Positions 60,951 to 64,000 of a stretch of 64,000 nt of DNA are shown here, one piece after another; position 1 is the first letter of the stretch, and every line of letters starts with the position of its first letter. Under the pieces are notes generated by a model, which was given only the letters and a program-made list of their open reading frames with translations, made no database searches and was not told where the DNA came from. The position numbers and the translations under genes were made by a program. Source of the DNA: KBS-96 sp963722585 (GTDB lineage: Bacteria; Acidobacteriota; Terriglobia; Bryobacterales; Bryobacteraceae); contig CAVRNU010000012.1 in the NCBI GenBank assembly GCA_963722585.1, positions 286,321 through 350,320 of the forward strand. The letters run 5' to 3'.

Positions 60951-62253
60951 CCTTTTCTGGCTCGCTCGACTTTTCTGGATATTGCCTGCTGGAGCCGTGG
61001 CGCGTGCGCCTTCGAGCTCGACGCCCGCCATTTCCTCTCCCACGTTTTACAAAGATGTTGCTCCCATTCTTCAGCAGCATTGTCAGACGTGCCACCGTCC
61101 CCGAGAGATAGCTCCCATGCCCTTGGTCACCTACCAACAAGTCCGGCCCTGGGCGAAAGCCATCCGGCAAGAGGTGAAGACGAAGCGCATGCCGCCTTGG
61201 TTCGCGGTCAAAGGCATCGGAACCTTCGCAAACGACCCCTCACTTACCGAAAGCCAGATTCAGACCATTGCGCAATGGGCCGAAGCTGGCGCACCTGCGG
61301 GACGCGCCGACCAGAGTCCGCCTGCACGCCATTGGACCAGCGGCTGGAACATCGAGCCCCCTACCCGTGTCATTCAAATGCCAACTCCCGTCCCTATCGC
61401 AAAAAGTGGGGATATTGAATACACCTACGAGATCGTGCCCTCGCATTTCACGAAGGATACTTGGGTTCGGATGGCGGAAATCCGTCCGTCCGCGAGACAG
61501 CATGTGCATCACGCGGTCGTTTATATTCGGCCGCCCGGCTCTAAGTGGCTCAGCCATGCGCAGGTTGGCGTCCCATTTTCCGCTTCCACTTTGACCGATC
61601 CTCAGGACCGCCGCGATGCCATGTGGACAGCGAGCGACATTCTCCTCGTCTACGCGCCCGGCAGCTCGCCCGACAACTGGCCAAATGGCATGGCAAAATT
61701 GGTTCCCGCCGGTTCGGACCTCGTTTTCCAAATGCACTACACCACAAACGGAGAGCCGGGAACCGACCAAACCGCGATTGGGCTTGTGACAACCGAAGAC
61801 ATGCCCGCCCGGCGAGTCCTCACACTCCAGCTGACCAACGATAAATTCATCATTCCTCCAGGCCTTGACGATTACCGCGTCGAGGTTCACGGAACCTTGC
61901 CGAACGACGCCCTGCTGCTTAGCTTTTTCCCCCACATGCATCTTCGAGGAAAGCGTTTCGAGTACAACATCGTGCACAAGGACGGAAACGTCGAGCCTCT
62001 TCTCCGCGTCAACTACGATTTCTATTGGCAGTTGAGCTATCGTCTTCAAACACCGCGTTTTCTCGCAGCAGGAACCGAACTCCAAGCCGTCGCCTGGTTC
62101 GACAATTCGAAGAACAATCCACACAATCCCGATCCCGACAGCGCCGTCCGCTGGGGCGACCAAACCTACGATGAAATGATGGTCGGATTCTTCGACGTGG
62201 CCGTCCCTCCGACCGTTGATAAGAAGAAATTCTTCGAGCGAATCGCCAGGTAG
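60898..62253 (+). CDS. secreted cytochrome c with copper monooxygenase-like domain
   Basis: The start is uncertain. TTG at 60898 gives a basic n-region and signal helix (FWLARLFWILPAGAVARA); a longer frame from 60799 lies within the previous gene. A c-type haem site CQTCH (about residue 62) sits in an N-terminal domain (YKDVAPILQQHCQTCHRP). The following ~330 residues hold clustered histidines like ascorbate-dependent copper monooxygenases: SARQHVHHAVVYI, LVFQMHYTTNG, and FFPHMHLRGKRFEY. Such proteins are frequent in Acidobacteria and planctomycetes; the substrate is unknown. It overlaps the crotonase-fold gene. Confidence 0.75.
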   Translation: MTARPRSARKRVLSKATSLFWLARLFWILPAGAVARAPSSSTPAISSPTFYKDVAPILQQHCQTCHRPREIAPMPLVTYQQVRPWAKAIRQEVKTKRMPPWFAVKGIGTFANDPSLTESQIQTIAQWAEAGAPAGRADQSPPARHWTSGWNIEPPTRVIQMPTPVPIAKSGDIEYTYEIVPSHFTKDTWVRMAEIRPSARQHVHHAVVYIRPPGSKWLSHAQVGVPFSASTLTDPQDRRDAMWTASDILLVYAPGSSPDNWPNGMAKLVPAGSDLVFQMHYTTNGEPGTDQTAIGLVTTEDMPARRVLTLQLTNDKFIIPPGLDDYRVEVHGTLPNDALLLSFFPHMHLRGKRFEYNIVHKDGNVEPLLRVNYDFYWQLSYRLQTPRFLAAGTELQAVAWFDNSKNNPHNPDPDSAVRWGDQTYDEMMVGFFDVAVPPTVDKKKFFERIAR

Positions 62254-62294
62254 CAAAGAAGAAGCTATCGGTTTCGGGGTGCTATCTTTTTTCC

Positions 62295-63365
62295 ATGTCG
62301 ACCATGCGAGACGAAATCCGGGAGCAGCCCGACGCGATTGAGCGAACGCTGAAATCGGAGTGGCCGCAGGTACAGAAACTTAGAGCTTTTTTCGAAACGC
62401 AACGGCCCCGCCTTATCGTGCTCGCCGCCCGGGGAACATCCGACAATGCGGCCCAGTTCGGCCGCTATCTGCTCGAAATTACAACCGGCATCCCCGTCTC
62501 GCTCGCCGCGCCATCGGTTTACACCCTCTATCAAGCGAGAGTCGATTTGAAAGACACGCTCGTCGTAGCCATCTCCCAATCGGGCGAATCCACCGACACA
62601 AATCTCGTGCTCGAAAGGGCAAAAGAGGCTGGGGCCGTGACTATCGGCATTACAAACGAAGCCGAAAGCGCGCTGGCTGAGCTCGCCCAATATATGTTGC
62701 TGGTGCGTGCCGGTAAGGAACGCAGTGTCGCCGCCACCAAAACGTATACCGGCCAATTGTTCGCGTTCTATCTGCTTGCCTACGCGCTCGGAGCCCCCAT
62801 CGCGCTCGACGATTTGAAGCGCGTTCCCGGCATGGCCGAAGCCGCCCTCCAACTCGAACCCAAGATCCTGGAACGCGCCGAGCGCTACCGCTTCATGCAA
62901 TATGCCGTCGTTATCGGCCGCGGCCTCAATTATGCCAATTCCTTCGAATTCGCCTTGAAGTTGATGGAAACCTGTTACGTTGTCGCCGAGCGATTCTCCT
63001 CGGCCGATCTCCTCCATGGCCCTATCGCCATGCTCGAAGCTTCTTTCCCCGCATTCGTGCTGGCGCCATCGGGCGTTACTTGGACGCCCATTCAGGAGAT
63101 GATCGAGCGTCTTTTATCCATCAAGGCCGACACGCTCATCTTCTCTGATGCGAGCAACGGCGAGGTTCAGAAGATGCCCGGAATCAAGAACAAAGTCATC
63201 ACCATACCGGCCTCGCTCGCATCGACTTCCCCGCTGCCCGAAGAACTCTTCACCCCCATTCCCTACATCATCCCCGGCCAATTGTTCGCAGCGTTCCTCG
63301 CCGATATCAAAGGACTCGATCCCGATCAACCGCGAACCCTCAGCAAAATAACCCAAACCCTGTGA
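62295..63365 (+). CDS. double-SIS sugar-phosphate enzyme, GlmS-isomerase/NagB-II-like
   Basis: The product is 356 residues: two SIS domains without the glutaminase domain of GlmS. First SIS: LIVLAARGTSDNAAQFGRYL, VVAISQSGESTDTNLVLERA, and KERSVAATKTYTGQLFAF. Second SIS: YAVVIGRGLNYANSFEFALK and FSSADLLHGPIAMLEASF. Proteins of this shape are glucosamine-6-phosphate deaminases, or isomerases acting on other amino or keto sugar phosphates. It is 41 bp after the cytochrome gene. Confidence 0.85.
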   Translation: MSTMRDEIREQPDAIERTLKSEWPQVQKLRAFFETQRPRLIVLAARGTSDNAAQFGRYLLEITTGIPVSLAAPSVYTLYQARVDLKDTLVVAISQSGESTDTNLVLERAKEAGAVTIGITNEAESALAELAQYMLLVRAGKERSVAATKTYTGQLFAFYLLAYALGAPIALDDLKRVPGMAEAALQLEPKILERAERYRFMQYAVVIGRGLNYANSFEFALKLMETCYVVAERFSSADLLHGPIAMLEASFPAFVLAPSGVTWTPIQEMIERLLSIKADTLIFSDASNGEVQKMPGIKNKVITIPASLASTSPLPEELFTPIPYIIPGQLFAAFLADIKGLDPDQPRTLSKITQTL

Positions 63366-63484
63366 ATACGTATGGCCCCCGGTACTACTGAGGTTCATAA
63401 AATATAGTGACAAGAGATGCGATGGATGCGTCTATATGAACAATGAGCCCACGCGCAAAAAGCACCCGGGATTTCGACGAGTTA

Positions 63485-63748
63485 GAGCGATGCGTCACTT
63501 GGAACCTTTCGCCGATTACCTGCGCGATCCGATCGAGCGTCCACAACCCATTGGGGAACCCGGCCTTCTCGCAAAAGGATCTCCAGCTTTTCGACTTGTA
63601 CCGCGCTTAATCTGGGCCGCCTTCCCGCACGCCCTGCTTTCTTTAGGCCCGCTGCTGCACCATGCTTGGCGATCTGATTCGACCAGCGTCGGACGCTTTC
63701 CCGGCTTACTTTCACCTGTCGTGCCACCGCAGCCGTATCGTTCAGGAC
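63485..63748 (-). pseudogene. IS630 transposase N-terminal fragment
   Basis: The minus strand reads TAAVARQVKVSRESVRRWSN (helix-turn-helix), GRRPRLSAVQVEKLEILL, then after a one-base shift near 63570 GFPNGLWTLDRIAQVIGERF. Only the DNA-binding and linker region is present. Confidence 0.72.
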
Positions 63749-63976
63749 TACCTCGCCAGCTGGAACGGGAAGATTGAAGCTTTCTACCTGCCTGCCTACG
63801 CTCCTGAATTAAATCCTGCCGAATACATCTGGGCTCGCCTGAAGCAACATGAGTTGGCTAACTTCTGCCCCCGCGATCTCTGGAATTTGTCCACCGAAGC
63901 CCGTTCTGCCCTTCGATCCATGCAACGCCGGCGGACCGTCGTCACCGCCTGCTGGCGGCAGGCTTCTTTGTCCTAA
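63723..63976 (+). pseudogene. IS630 transposase C-terminal fragment
   Basis: The plus strand reads HRSRIVQDYLASWNGKIEAF, YLPAYAPELNPAEYIWARLK (the final catalytic Glu), then HELANFCPRDLWNLS. The first two catalytic Asp regions are missing. It meets the N-terminal fragment head to head near 63723-63748. Confidence 0.75.
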
Positions 63977-64000
63977 ATTGTCACTGTATTATATGAACGT

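Larger units (their letters stand above)
63393..63998. mobile_element. rearranged IS630-derived element with intact ends
   Basis: Terminal inverted repeats match at 19 of 21 positions: GTTCATAAAATA-TAGTGACAA (63393-63413) and, read inward from 63998, GTTCATATAATA-CAGTGACAA. The inside carries the transposase N-terminal region on the minus strand at the left and the C-terminal region on the plus strand at the right. The element (about 606 bp) has therefore been internally inverted or recombined from two copies, and lacks the central catalytic part. Confidence 0.75.

Noticed and set aside
1..64000. CRISPR array
   Set aside because: No regularly spaced short repeats and no cas-like proteins were seen.

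Overview
The window looks like chromosomal DNA of a soil acidobacterium, probably from the Solibacter/Bryobacter side of the phylum. This is inferred from gene content: a VWFA-related protein of the acidobacterial type, the remnant of a carboxypeptidase-regulatory-domain TonB receptor, many secreted carbohydrate-active and PQQ enzymes, moderately high G+C, and several decayed insertion sequences. No rRNA, tRNA or CRISPR array was recognised.

Region 1 (1-15.5 kb) is metabolic: a SUMF1-domain protein cut by the window edge, a secreted PQQ dehydrogenase, a TonB-receptor remnant, a GH65 glycosidase, two coupled secreted proteins, a Tat-exported FAD oxidoreductase, an M24 peptidase and a sodium:solute symporter. 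It is interrupted by IS110 and IS1380 fragments at 9.7-11.0 kb. A debranching-type glycosidase beside them is broken by a one-base deletion and has lost its 3' end. Region 2 (15.8-20.7 kb) holds an intact ISAzo13-type IS inserted exactly at the stop codon of a DUF1569 gene. It is followed by a decayed tyrosine recombinase, a GNAT acetyltransferase and a beta-propeller protein, bracketed by two direct copies of a ~70-bp repeat.

Region 3 (20.7-37.6 kb, all minus strand) is a compact set of virion genes. In transcription order it encodes a small protein, large terminase, portal, scaffold, P22-like coat, connector proteins, tail tube, a tail chaperone pair with a canonical -1 slippery heptamer, a very short tape-measure candidate, two paralogous distal-tail proteins, a fused hub/central-fibre protein and a large tail-tip protein. 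No lysis, replication, repressor or integrase gene accompanies it and no frame is broken. This is the most interesting object in the window: a gene-transfer-agent-like or domesticated prophage cluster, or a defective prophage.

Region 4 (37.7-56.7 kb) is ordinary chromosome: NUDIX hydrolase, fucose-isomerase-like protein, MoxR-type ATPase, DNA glycosylase, RmlD-like reductase, VWFA protein, MATE exporter, YceI-like protein, a MeaB GTPase fused to methylmalonyl-CoA epimerase, acyl-CoA dehydrogenase, CE15-like esterase, DUF218 protein, phosphoesterase, Wza-like export protein with an acyltransferase, a beta-barrel candidate, a DJ-1/PfpI protein and an AI-2E-type permease. A strong-looking promoter with an operator in its spacer precedes the YceI gene.

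Region 5 (56.8-64 kb) is a translationally coupled acyl-CoA operon (carboxyltransferase, AtuA, AtuA C-terminal protein, crotonase-fold protein) that runs on into a cytochrome c/copper-oxygenase-like protein and a SIS-domain sugar-phosphate enzyme. It ends with a rearranged IS630-derived element. Small repeats are scattered through the window: a GGAGCCGGA-type motif (one copy forms the C-terminus of the carboxyltransferase), a 119-bp inverted-repeat element, and several hairpins.
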